Notes: generated by a model from the letters alone, not told the origin. 5,832 nucleotides of DNA from Methanobacteriota archaeon (GCA_018899795.1 JAHIHJ010000005.1:1-5832); one strand, 5' to 3'; shown: positions 1 to 5,201, counted from the stretch's first letter. A program made the numbers and translations.

Positions 1-78
1 CCTGCATTTGGTATGAAAGCCAGGGTTCCCATGGTAAGGGGGGCACTTAACGGGTCAATAATCGACCAGATAGTGTAA
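1..78 (+). CDS. C-terminal tail of an unidentified protein (5' truncated)
   Basis: Reading frame 1 is open from the window edge to a TAA at 76-78 and gives a 25-residue tail that ends in GSIIDQIV. I do not recognise the family. It is favoured because it lies 4 bp upstream of another short plus-strand gene and because the cluster ends in a plus-strand terminator. The frame contains internal ATGs at 13 and 31, but nothing shows that translation starts there. The minus strand of the same stretch is also open and could be the start of a divergent gene, so the strand is not certain. Confidence 0.35.
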   Translation, partial: PAFGMKARVPMVRGALNGSIIDQIV

Positions 79-82
79 AACT

Positions 83-205
83 ATGAAATGCAAACATTCC
101 CAGATCGACTGCGTCACGCGCATCATCAACAAAACATGGGATGAAGTACGTGCATGCGAGTATGGAGTTTCTTGCAACTATAAAGACAAGGAACTAAAGG
201 CTTAA
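83..205 (+). CDS. Small cysteine-rich hypothetical protein (40 aa)
   Basis: A short ORF runs from ATG at 83 to TAA at 203-205 and encodes 40 residues. It has four cysteines (C3, C10, C25, C31) plus H5, in a C-x6-C-x14-C-x5-C pattern that could bind zinc or another metal. It has no hydrophobic segment, so it is probably a small cytoplasmic protein. The start lies 4 bp after the stop of the preceding partial frame, which suggests translational coupling, since no strong Shine-Dalgarno site precedes it. A clear hairpin/oligo-T terminator begins 18 bp after its stop, which supports this being the real last gene of a transcript. I do not recognise a named family and infer no function. The main doubt is its short length. 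Confidence 0.5.
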   Translation: MKCKHSQIDCVTRIINKTWDEVRACEYGVSCNYKDKELKA

Positions 206-222
206 AATTTAATAAAAGGCGT

Positions 223-258
223 GGTCTGGCAATGAAGGTATTGCCAGGCCTTTTTTTT
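223..258 (+). terminator. Intrinsic-type hairpin terminator with T8
   Basis: Positions 223-233 (GGTCTGGCAAT) pair with 240-250 (ATTGCCAGGCC) as an 11-bp stem with one G-U wobble. The loop is six bases, and eight T residues follow directly at 251-258, then ATTTT. This closes the short plus-strand transcript that ends at 205. Archaeal RNA polymerase needs mainly the oligo-T run, so a stem this regular is notable. Confidence 0.85.
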
Positions 259-281
259 ATTTTAATTATGCATAAGAATAA

Positions 282-289
282 TCTATATG
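282..289 (+). promoter_or_regulatory. Possible TATA box of larB
   Basis: TCTATATG lies about 22 bp before the larB ATG, just after the upstream terminator. Archaeal transcription usually starts about 22-27 bp downstream of the TATA centre, which would put the start almost on the ATG. No good Shine-Dalgarno sequence precedes that ATG, so a leaderless or nearly leaderless larB mRNA is plausible. This rests on motif and spacing only. Confidence 0.35.
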
Positions 290-306
290 CAGGGTTATTT
301 TAGTAC

Positions 307-1095
307 ATGGATTTATCAAACACTCTAAAAAAATTCAAGAATGGTGAGATAAGTCTCAATGAAGCCGAAAGGCATGTTAAGTTGAACGGCTATGAGAATT
401 TGTCCAATATGGCAAGGGTGGATATTTGCCGGGCAAAGCGCACAGGGATACCTGAAGCCATTATCGCTGACTGCAAGACCTGTAATGACGTTGTTTCCAT
501 AGCAAGGGCGCAGATAAAGAGCGAAGGACGATCTATTATAACACGAGTTAGTGATGAGCATTACAGAAATCTGGACTCCCTGGCGCATGAGATGGATATG
601 GATATCAGGTGGTCAGAGCGTGCGCGGGTAGCTGTGATAGGAGCTCCTGCTGAAAAGACCGGAGGCAGGATAGGTGTGATCTCCGCTGGTACTGCTGATA
701 TACCGGTCGCTGAAGAAGCAAAAGAAATAGCCATTGAGATGGGCTGCACGGTCAATACTTTATATGATGTGGGGGTTGCAGGGATACACAGGCTGTTCCC
801 TGAACTTGGCAGACTGGTTTCTGAAGGAATGGATGCCGTTGTCGTGGCTGCTGGACGGGAGGGGACGCTGCCTTCTATAATCGCAGGACTTGTTGATGTT
901 CCGGTTATTGGGGTCCCTGTTTCCACCGGTTATGGCGCCGGCGGTAAAGGTGAAGCTGCGCTGCTATCCATGCTCCAGTCCTGCTCTGTGCTGGCTGTTG
1001 TCAACATAGATGCAGGGTTTGTTGCTGGAGCCTTTGCTGCAAGAATTGCCAATCTTGCTGCAAGGAATCGTAAAGAAGACCATTATTTGAAATAA
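307..1095 (+). CDS. larB: LarB: pyridinium-3,5-biscarboxylic acid mononucleotide synthase (nickel-pincer cofactor biosynthesis)
   Basis: LarB carboxylates the pyridinium ring of nicotinic acid adenine dinucleotide and hydrolyses its phosphoanhydride. The product is the dicarboxylated mononucleotide that LarE and LarC turn into the nickel-pincer cofactor of lactate racemase and related enzymes. The 262-residue length fits the family (about 250). Residues 1-100 form the LarB-specific N-terminal region. Residues 107-250 are the PurE (AIR carboxylase)-like domain, with the family blocks SAGTADIPVAEEA (126-138), DVGVAGIHRL (154-163), AGREGTLPSIIAGL (182-195) and GVPVSTGYG (202-210). Cys226, in the block MLQSCS before VVNIDAGF, matches the catalytic cysteine known from Lactobacillus plantarum LarB (its Cys221, from memory). 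The ATG at 307 has no strong Shine-Dalgarno site and may be leaderless. No larC, larE or larA gene lies in the window. The family assignment is confident; the enzyme that would use the cofactor is unknown here. Confidence 0.93.
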   Translation: MDLSNTLKKFKNGEISLNEAERHVKLNGYENLSNMARVDICRAKRTGIPEAIIADCKTCNDVVSIARAQIKSEGRSIITRVSDEHYRNLDSLAHEMDMDIRWSERARVAVIGAPAEKTGGRIGVISAGTADIPVAEEAKEIAIEMGCTVNTLYDVGVAGIHRLFPELGRLVSEGMDAVVVAAGREGTLPSIIAGLVDVPVIGVPVSTGYGAGGKGEAALLSMLQSCSVLAVVNIDAGFVAGAFAARIANLAARNRKEDHYLK

Positions 1096-1130
1096 CACTC
1101 ATTCGAAATATCCATCCATTTTAGCAAATT

Positions 1131-1178
1131 ATTTATAGGGTTAGAATGTATAAGTTTTCTTTGTAGCAACTCTATACT
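1131..1178 (+). promoter_or_regulatory. Candidate promoter region of the DUF1699-like gene
   Basis: The 159-bp gap after larB contains two TATA-like boxes, ATTTATAG at 1131-1138 and TCTATACT at 1171-1178, in AT-rich sequence. Either would start transcription upstream of the Shine-Dalgarno site at 1241-1246. A third A/T-rich box (GTATAAAAAA, about 1214-1223) would start transcription at or inside the Shine-Dalgarno site and is less likely. No terminator hairpin follows larB, so read-through from larB is also possible. Confidence 0.25.
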
Positions 1179-1240
1179 ATTTGAAAATTCTATGGCTGTG
1201 AATTAGTAATATGGTATAAAAAAACGTTAGAGTGGCAGTA

Positions 1241-1246
1241 GGAGGT
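1241..1246 (+). promoter_or_regulatory. Strong Shine-Dalgarno site
   Basis: GGAGGT lies 8 bases before the ATG at 1255. It is the best ribosome-binding site on the plus strand of this window and fixes the start of the DUF1699-like gene. It contrasts with larB, which has none. Confidence 0.8.
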
Positions 1247-1254
1247 AATATATT

Positions 1255-1665
1255 ATGAGAATCAGAGTAGTTAGCTCAAAAGAAGAGATAAATTCGCTCG
1301 GATCGAGTGAAAAAATAATTCATCTTGCATTCAGACCATCAAACAAGGACATTTTTTCACTTGTGCAGGCATGTCCCAATGTTAAAGCCATACATGTTCC
1401 AAGTTCCTATATCAAGACGATTTCCAACTCCACCAGGATGTTCCTGGAAATGCAGGATATTTCGCTGCTTGAAGGCGATGTCTGGGGGCACAGGAAAGAC
1501 ATAAATGAATACTCTGAGATAAAACCAGAGGTCTTTGAAAGAATGCAGGAACTCAAAGCTGGCGGTTCATCTGAACAGGCAGTGCTTGACAGGCTGGGAA
1601 GGGAGACCAGGCTGAGCAAGGATCTGTTGAAGTTCCTGATAAAAGAGAAATCAAAGAAGAAATAG
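1255..1665 (+). CDS. DUF1699-like archaeal protein of unknown function
   Basis: A 136-residue soluble protein with no membrane segment or signal peptide. From memory it resembles the archaeal DUF1699 family: it starts MRIRVVSSKEEI, has the block HLAFRPSNKDIFSLVQACP at residues 24-42, and contains LEGDVWGHRKDINEY at 72-86. Length is normal for that family (about 130). The C-terminal third (about 90-136) is predicted helical, with a spaced E/L pattern and a very basic end (KEKSKKK), which would suit nucleic-acid or protein contact; that is inference only. The start is fixed by the GGAGGT site 8 bases upstream. The gene stands alone: 159 bp separate it from larB and the next genes converge on it. 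No function is known to me, and the context does not give one. Confidence 0.85.
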   Translation: MRIRVVSSKEEINSLGSSEKIIHLAFRPSNKDIFSLVQACPNVKAIHVPSSYIKTISNSTRMFLEMQDISLLEGDVWGHRKDINEYSEIKPEVFERMQELKAGGSSEQAVLDRLGRETRLSKDLLKFLIKEKSKKK

Positions 1666-1668
1666 ATG

Positions 1669-1683
1669 TTTTTCTTTTTTTTT
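1669..1683 (+). terminator. Oligo-T terminator after the DUF1699-like gene
   Basis: A T5-C-T9 run starts 4 bases after the TAG stop at 1663-1665. Runs of this kind are enough to stop euryarchaeal RNA polymerase without a hairpin. The larger hairpin just downstream would act as a second stop. Confidence 0.6.
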
Positions 1684-1696
1684 AAATATAGAGAAA

Positions 1697-1770
1697 AACA
1701 ACGAACTAATGCGAACTGAAACGAACTCCCGCAGCGTGGGTTCGTATTGAGTTTGTACGAGTTAGTTGTT
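1697..1770. terminator. Long imperfect inverted repeat between convergent genes; probable bidirectional terminator
   Basis: The left arm (1697-1730) and right arm (1738-1770) are near reverse complements around a 7-base loop (GCAGCGT). By hand alignment about 25 positions form Watson-Crick pairs, with two G-U wobbles and a few mismatches and bulges. T-runs lie on both outer sides: T8 at 1772-1779 for rightward transcripts and, on the minus strand, T5 from 1698-1694 for leftward transcripts. The element sits 32 bp past the plus-strand stop and 17 bp past the leftmost minus-strand stop, so it can end both convergent transcripts. The left arm also holds a 10-bp-phased repeat, reported separately. 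Confidence 0.65.
1702..1727 (+). repeat. Three CGAACT boxes at exact 10-bp spacing
   Basis: CGAACT occurs at 1702-1707, 1712-1717 and 1722-1727, each with a different four-base spacer. Ten base pairs is about one helical turn, so all three boxes face the same side of the DNA. Related but diverged forms occur in the right arm of the surrounding inverted repeat when read on the minus strand (TAACTC, AAACTC, CGAACC). Confidence 0.7.
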
Positions 1771-1786
1771 ATTTTTTTTCATTCGA

Positions 1787-2098
1787 TTAATTTTCGGATT
1801 TTACCTTGGGCATTTTTTTCTGGATCTCTTCCAGCAATTGTTCCTCGGTTTTGCCCTCGGTCGAAATTCCAAGGTCGCGAGCCATCTGTTTTATCTTTGA
1901 AGATTTATTTTCCGCGGGAGTTTCTTTGATGGATTTTTCAACATCGGTCAATTCGCGCTCTATATCCTGTTTTCCCTTTTTAAACTCCCCTGTTGCCTTA
2001 CCTAACGAGCGGGCAAGTTCCGGGATCTTTGCTGCACCAAATAAGATTATTATTGCCCCAACTATCAGCGCAATTTCCAATGGTCCTATTTGAGGCAT
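1787..2098 (-). CDS. tatA: TatA/E-type twin-arginine translocase subunit (first of two in map order, last in operon)
   Basis: TatA-type proteins form the membrane pore or thinning assembly through which folded Tat substrates pass, working with TatC. This 103-residue protein has the normal layout: a short N-terminus with Glu8, one hydrophobic helix (about 5-20), the FG hinge at 20-21, and an amphipathic helix starting AKIPELARSLGKATGEFKKG (about 23-42). A charged linker follows, then a C-terminal module KIKQMARDLG...EQLLEEI (68-92) that the neighbouring paralogue shares. I chose the ATG at 2098: AGGTG lies 6 bases before it and the resulting N-terminus has the usual TatA length. A GTG at 2107 would add three residues. 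The start is 1 bp after the stop of the upstream tatA. TatA and TatB cannot be separated with confidence from sequence alone in archaea, and no tatC is in the window. Confidence 0.88.
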   Translation of the reverse strand: MPQIGPLEIALIVGAIIILFGAAKIPELARSLGKATGEFKKGKQDIERELTDVEKSIKETPAENKSSKIKQMARDLGISTEGKTEEQLLEEIQKKMPKVKSEN

Positions 2099-2099
2099 A

Positions 2100-2408
2100 T
2101 TATGCACCTGCTGTCTTCATATCTAATTTCTCCTTCGATCTGATCTTAAAACGTATTTCCTCAACAAGTTGTTCAGAGGTTTTATTTTTGACATCTATAC
2201 CCATTTCGATTGCCAGATTATGAATCTTTGTATCTTTATCATTTAACGGATCATCAAATCTTTTTATATCAAGCTCGGTCTCCTTCTGCGCTCTCTTGAA
2301 TTCACCTGCTGCTTTTCCAAGGGAACGCGCCAGTTCAGGAAGTTTTGAAGGTCCGAACAAGAACAACGCAAGAATCAGGATCAATATCATTTCTTGGGTT
2401 CCGATCAT
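2100..2408 (-). CDS. tatA: TatA/E-type twin-arginine translocase subunit (second paralogue)
   Basis: A 102-residue TatA-type protein: Glu6 ahead of one hydrophobic helix (about 7-18), the FG hinge at 18-19, and the amphipathic helix PSKLPELARSLGKAAGEFKR (20-39). A charged, partly disordered linker follows, then KIHNLAIEMG...EQLVEEI (61-85), which matches the other TatA at 13 of 25 positions without gaps. It is the membrane part of the Tat export machinery for folded, often cofactor-bearing, proteins. The start is the ATG at 2408, with GTGAT 5 bases upstream; a TTG at 2411 is the alternative. It begins 11 bp after the TorD stop and ends 1 bp before the next tatA, so the three genes are probably co-transcribed and serve the same Tat substrate. 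Confidence 0.88.
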   Translation of the reverse strand: MIGTQEMILILILALFLFGPSKLPELARSLGKAAGEFKRAQKETELDIKRFDDPLNDKDTKIHNLAIEMGIDVKNKTSEQLVEEIRFKIRSKEKLDMKTAGA

Positions 2409-2419
2409 CAATTATCACT

Positions 2420-3055
2420 TTAGTTTTTGATTATATAACCTTTACCTTCATGCAGTTCGTCCAGTAGTTCCTTTTCTGAGATCAGGAACCCCTTTGTAAT
2501 TTTTCCGATGCCCCTGTAGAAATCATTACTGCTTTTTTCACATAGTTCATCGCAGAATACCGGCGCCCATTTTGAAAGATGGTCTTTTAAGAAATCATTC
2601 TGCATTCTCAGGGAATCTTTTGCTCCGTTCCTGCATAGATTACTCATAAACCCAAGTTCCATGGCAATATGGTCTTCAGGTTCATGAAAATCCTGCACTC
2701 TCAAAAGCTGCGCTTTCCTGTATTCTTCTTTGACCTTAAGCAGCGACTTTGCCATCATTGAACCATCAATATATTTTGATTCATAAGGGAACATCGCAGG
2801 CACAGGCCCGACAAAAAGGCGGGTAAATTCCCTGCACAGCTTTTCATGAATTTCTGCTGCATCCTTATTACCATCTGCGAATTTCTCAAAAAGAGATAGT
2901 CCGTCAGAAAAATCCCGGTTGAAAGAAGACGTTCTCGGGAACTGGAATTTTCCGCTCACAATATCTTCTGCCAGTTCATAAGGCGGCTCTTCCACGAACA
3001 TCCTTGACAGGAAACCATAGAAGGTCGCTCTTGCTTTGAATACTTCATCTATCAT
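2420..3055 (-). CDS. TorD/DmsD/NarJ-type molybdoenzyme maturation chaperone
   Basis: These all-helical cytoplasmic chaperones bind the twin-arginine signal or apo-form of a molybdopterin oxidoreductase, help cofactor insertion and delay export until folding is done. The 211-residue length fits. Family marks seen are EFTRLFVGP (76-84), PYES (90-93) and the signature EPEDHIAMELGFM (125-137), with the conserved E/D and His of the TorD family. I chose the ATG at 3055: it overlaps the upstream stop as ATGA, has GGAG 8 bases upstream, and opens directly on the first family helix. A TTG at 3097 would add 14 unlikely residues. The gene is sandwiched between a polyferredoxin and two tatA genes, which implies a Tat-exported Mo/W enzyme in the same operon; that enzyme is not in the window. 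The exact subfamily (TorD, NarJ or DmsD) cannot be decided here. Confidence 0.9.
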   Translation of the reverse strand: MIDEVFKARATFYGFLSRMFVEEPPYELAEDIVSGKFQFPRTSSFNRDFSDGLSLFEKFADGNKDAAEIHEKLCREFTRLFVGPVPAMFPYESKYIDGSMMAKSLLKVKEEYRKAQLLRVQDFHEPEDHIAMELGFMSNLCRNGAKDSLRMQNDFLKDHLSKWAPVFCDELCEKSSNDFYRGIGKITKGFLISEKELLDELHEGKGYIIKN

Positions 3056-5196
3056 GCCAGCATCTCCATTTTCAATACTGCCCTTGTGGGTCTGCAATTT
3101 TCACAATATCTGAGCAGCTCTACCTGGTTTTTAATCAGTTCGACCTGCTCCTGTGGTTTGAGGTCTCCTCTTACGTTCTCAATAAATGAACCTGCGATCC
3201 TGTCAAAAGCAGCCTGGGTCATGTAGGGTTTATTGCATGAAGCGCATACCTGAATTTCGGATTTGAACAGAGTAGTCGGGGCGGAATTGCCCAGTTTTTT
3301 CATGTCAAACACCCTTTGCATTTTGAGCGCTTTTTCAGGACACGCCTTTTCGCAAAGCCCGCAGGCTATACAGTTTCCGTATATGGATGCTATGCTTCCC
3401 TTATCCTTTATGAGCGCGCCCGCGGGACACATGGATGTACAGGCTTCGCAGACCGTGCATGATGCGCCTATTGAAATTTCTGCAAAAGGCGCGGTCGTAT
3501 CCTCGATAACAGAAGTGGGAGTAATGCCTGTCTTAGAGGCTAACGACGCAATAAGTTCAAGCAGGATACGGCGATTTGAAGTGTTCATTAATTTTACAGG
3601 TTTGTGCTTCCCGGATGGTATGGGAACGATACGTTCATTGAAAGAACATACAGATCCCGTGAAACTTGTAACATCATTGTTCTTCCTTATATTCCTTATA
3701 ACGCTTATGCGATCGCCAAGTTTGAATTCTTCAAGTATCCTTCCTGCAAGTCCGTAACTCCCTGCAAGTCCGCAAGCTTCTTCACTGACATGACTTGAGC
3801 ATTCATCACATCCCAGCATTATCACGCCTTCTGCTCCCAGGTCAAAAGCCCTGAGGATATGTGTTTCCAAGACACTCGCAAGGTCAGGGACAAAAAGGGG
3901 AAGGACTGCAGGATATTTTATCCTGAGTTCGCCTGCCTTATCGAGCAGGGGAATGCTATGTTCGCAGGTGAACATGAGTATCTTGCGGGTTTTTTCAGTT
4001 CGCCTGGAATTCGAAGGTAAATATCCGCCGAGGAGATATTCCATCTTACCGTAAATATCATCTTCCATCCTGAACAGCGATATAGGACAGACTGAAGCAC
4101 ACGCGCCGCATCCTGTGCATGAAATTTCATCGAACGTGATTTTATCGTCTTTTCGGATTATGGCGCCATGATGGCAGGCTTTTTCACATAGTGTGCAACC
4201 CTGGAAACCACTTTTCCCGGCTGCACAGCCTTCCATGATAGCTTTTGCAGGTGAATCCCTTTCTATACCGCCTGTGTTCGCCATTATCTCCATGGCGGCA
4301 GGAAGGGCAAGACTGACCGTTCCTTCGACATCGTTACCAATACTTGTAATATAGAAACCTTTTTTCTCATCAGGATAAATGGCATTTTTCCCGATAGCCA
4401 GCACCTGTCCGGTTTTCATGGTTGTGATATTATCCTCAAGGTCGATAGCCTGCGAGGGACAGATATCATAACATTTTCCGCACCGGTCGCATTTTTCGCT
4501 TATGGAAAAAACAGGATACCGGTCTATGGCATTTATGGGGCAGACATCGATACATTTCCCGCATGAAATACATTCCTCGCTCGAAACAGGATTTTTAAGG
4601 ATATTTATCCTGAAATCACCGGGACCGCCTTCTATATTATTAACCCTGCCTGTCAAAATATTGATCCCAGTATTAGCAGCCGATATATTGATCCCAGTAT
4701 TAGCGGCCAAAATATTTGCCCCTGTGTGAGTGGCGGCACCAGAGTCGCAGGGTTCAGTTATAAGGAGCCGGATGTTCGCGCACCCGGACATGCGCTGCGC
4801 TATTTGAATGCCGGGTGATGCTGGTCCGATGATAAGTACATCCTTTACTGGATCTATTATTCTCTTCCTTCCATCCTGAGGACAATTGATCGCTGCGCAT
4901 ACAAGAGAAACCGCTTTTTCTGTAGCTTCCTCCCTGTCGTGCACCCAACCGCAGTGCTCCCTCAGGTTAATAAAGGAAATATCCAGGTCAAGCGCTTCGA
5001 AAACCTCCTTCTTTGAGGTACAGGCAACAAGAGCACTGGATAATCCCTTACTTTCAAAGACCTTTTTTATTTTTTCAGGTTCCTGACATAACATTTCATG
5101 AATTTCAATTACATCAGCACCTGCTCTACTCTTGAGTTTCTTGAAATCAATGTCGATCGTTCCACTACATGTGCATAAAAAAACTCCATTCTTCAT
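3052..5196 (-). CDS. HdrA-like / MvhD-like multi-domain polyferredoxin (714 aa), lacking most of the HdrA FAD domain
   Basis: Probable cytoplasmic electron-transfer hub; no signal peptide or membrane helix is seen. Residues 1-105 follow the HdrA N-terminal domain (VFLCTC near 5-10, EMLCQEPEKI, ALVACTSK, NLREHCGWVH). Residues 118-200 hold a Rossmann start with GPASPG in place of the usual glycine-rich loop, then a 9-residue tandem repeat. Two 4Fe-4S motifs follow (C209/212/215/219 and C236/239/242/246), a short HdrA-like remnant (260-306), an irregular cluster (C324/334/337/341) and a regular one (C360/363/366/370). Residues 406-505 resemble the MvhD/FrhD hydrogenase iron-sulfur domain (C411; CDECSSH at 463-469). 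Then come two more 4Fe-4S motifs (C580/583/586/590 and C609/612/615/619) and a CASC (651-654) with CENC (698-701) pair. GGAGG lies 5 bases before the ATG. It starts 23 bp after the small membrane gene and overlaps torD by 4 bp. Partner and direction of electron flow are inferred. Confidence 0.85.
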   Translation of the reverse strand: MKNGVFLCTCSGTIDIDFKKLKSRAGADVIEIHEMLCQEPEKIKKVFESKGLSSALVACTSKKEVFEALDLDISFINLREHCGWVHDREEATEKAVSLVCAAINCPQDGRKRIIDPVKDVLIIGPASPGIQIAQRMSGCANIRLLITEPCDSGAATHTGANILAANTGINISAANTGINILTGRVNNIEGGPGDFRINILKNPVSSEECISCGKCIDVCPINAIDRYPVFSISEKCDRCGKCYDICPSQAIDLEDNITTMKTGQVLAIGKNAIYPDEKKGFYITSIGNDVEGTVSLALPAAMEIMANTGGIERDSPAKAIMEGCAAGKSGFQGCTLCEKACHHGAIIRKDDKITFDEISCTGCGACASVCPISLFRMEDDIYGKMEYLLGGYLPSNSRRTEKTRKILMFTCEHSIPLLDKAGELRIKYPAVLPLFVPDLASVLETHILRAFDLGAEGVIMLGCDECSSHVSEEACGLAGSYGLAGRILEEFKLGDRISVIRNIRKNNDVTSFTGSVCSFNERIVPIPSGKHKPVKLMNTSNRRILLELIASLASKTGITPTSVIEDTTAPFAEISIGASCTVCEACTSMCPAGALIKDKGSIASIYGNCIACGLCEKACPEKALKMQRVFDMKKLGNSAPTTLFKSEIQVCASCNKPYMTQAAFDRIAGSFIENVRGDLKPQEQVELIKNQVELLRYCENCRPTRAVLKMEMLA
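3064..3067 (-). promoter_or_regulatory. Shine-Dalgarno site fixing the TorD start
   Basis: Read on the minus strand, GGAG lies 8 bases before the ATG at 3055, inside the last codons of the polyferredoxin gene. Together with the ATGA stop/start overlap it supports the short TorD start over the TTG at 3097 and indicates translational coupling. Confidence 0.6.
3743..3772 (-). repeat. 18-bp short tandem duplication inside the HdrA-like gene
   Basis: CCTGCAAGTCCG occurs at 3743-3754 and again at 3761-3772, 18 bp apart. On the coding strand it produces CGLAG followed by YGLAG (residues 475-485) in the MvhD-like domain. It is in frame and could be an old duplication or chance. Confidence 0.5.
4658..4738 (-). 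repeat. 27-bp in-frame tandem repeat, three copies
   Basis: The 20-bp string ATATTGATCCCAGTATTAGC occurs at 4658-4677 and again at 4685-4704, and a third, degenerate copy follows at 4712-4738 (period 27). On the coding strand it gives the 9-residue unit AANTGINI(L/S), seen near residues 155-181 of the HdrA-like protein. The period is a multiple of three, so the frame is kept. Confidence 0.85.
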
Positions 5197-5201
5197 TATT
5201 T

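Noticed and set aside
1..80. Open minus-strand frame that could be the start of a divergent membrane-like protein
   Set aside because: It has only one late ATG without a ribosome site, and the tight plus-strand pair followed by a plus-strand terminator fits better. It cannot be fully excluded at a window edge.
561..926. 121-residue minus-strand ORF opposite larB
   Set aside because: It is the antisense shadow of a strongly conserved gene. Its serine/proline/threonine-rich composition follows from reading LarB codons backwards.
1096..1254. Possible small RNA or riboswitch between larB and the DUF1699-like gene
   Set aside because: The stretch is AT-rich with TATA-like boxes, but I see no convincing conserved stem or known riboswitch core.
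1806..2093. Plus-strand ORFs opposite the two tatA genes
   Set aside because: They overlap genes with clear TatA motifs and have no family resemblance or credible ribosome sites.
3056..3097. Longer TorD start at TTG 3097
   Set aside because: It would add 14 residues unlike the family and a 46-bp overlap, whereas the ATG at 3055 has an ATGA overlap and a GGAG site.
3263..3757. 164-residue plus-strand ORF inside the polyferredoxin gene
   Set aside because: It lies wholly opposite conserved cysteine-motif codons of the HdrA-like gene, so it is a shadow frame.
4658..4738. CRISPR-like or Borg-type tandem repeat array
   Set aside because: There are only three copies, without unique spacers, inside a coding frame. 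An in-frame 27-bp repeat recalls repeats reported in large Methanoperedens-associated elements, but three copies with one degenerate are too few to claim that origin.
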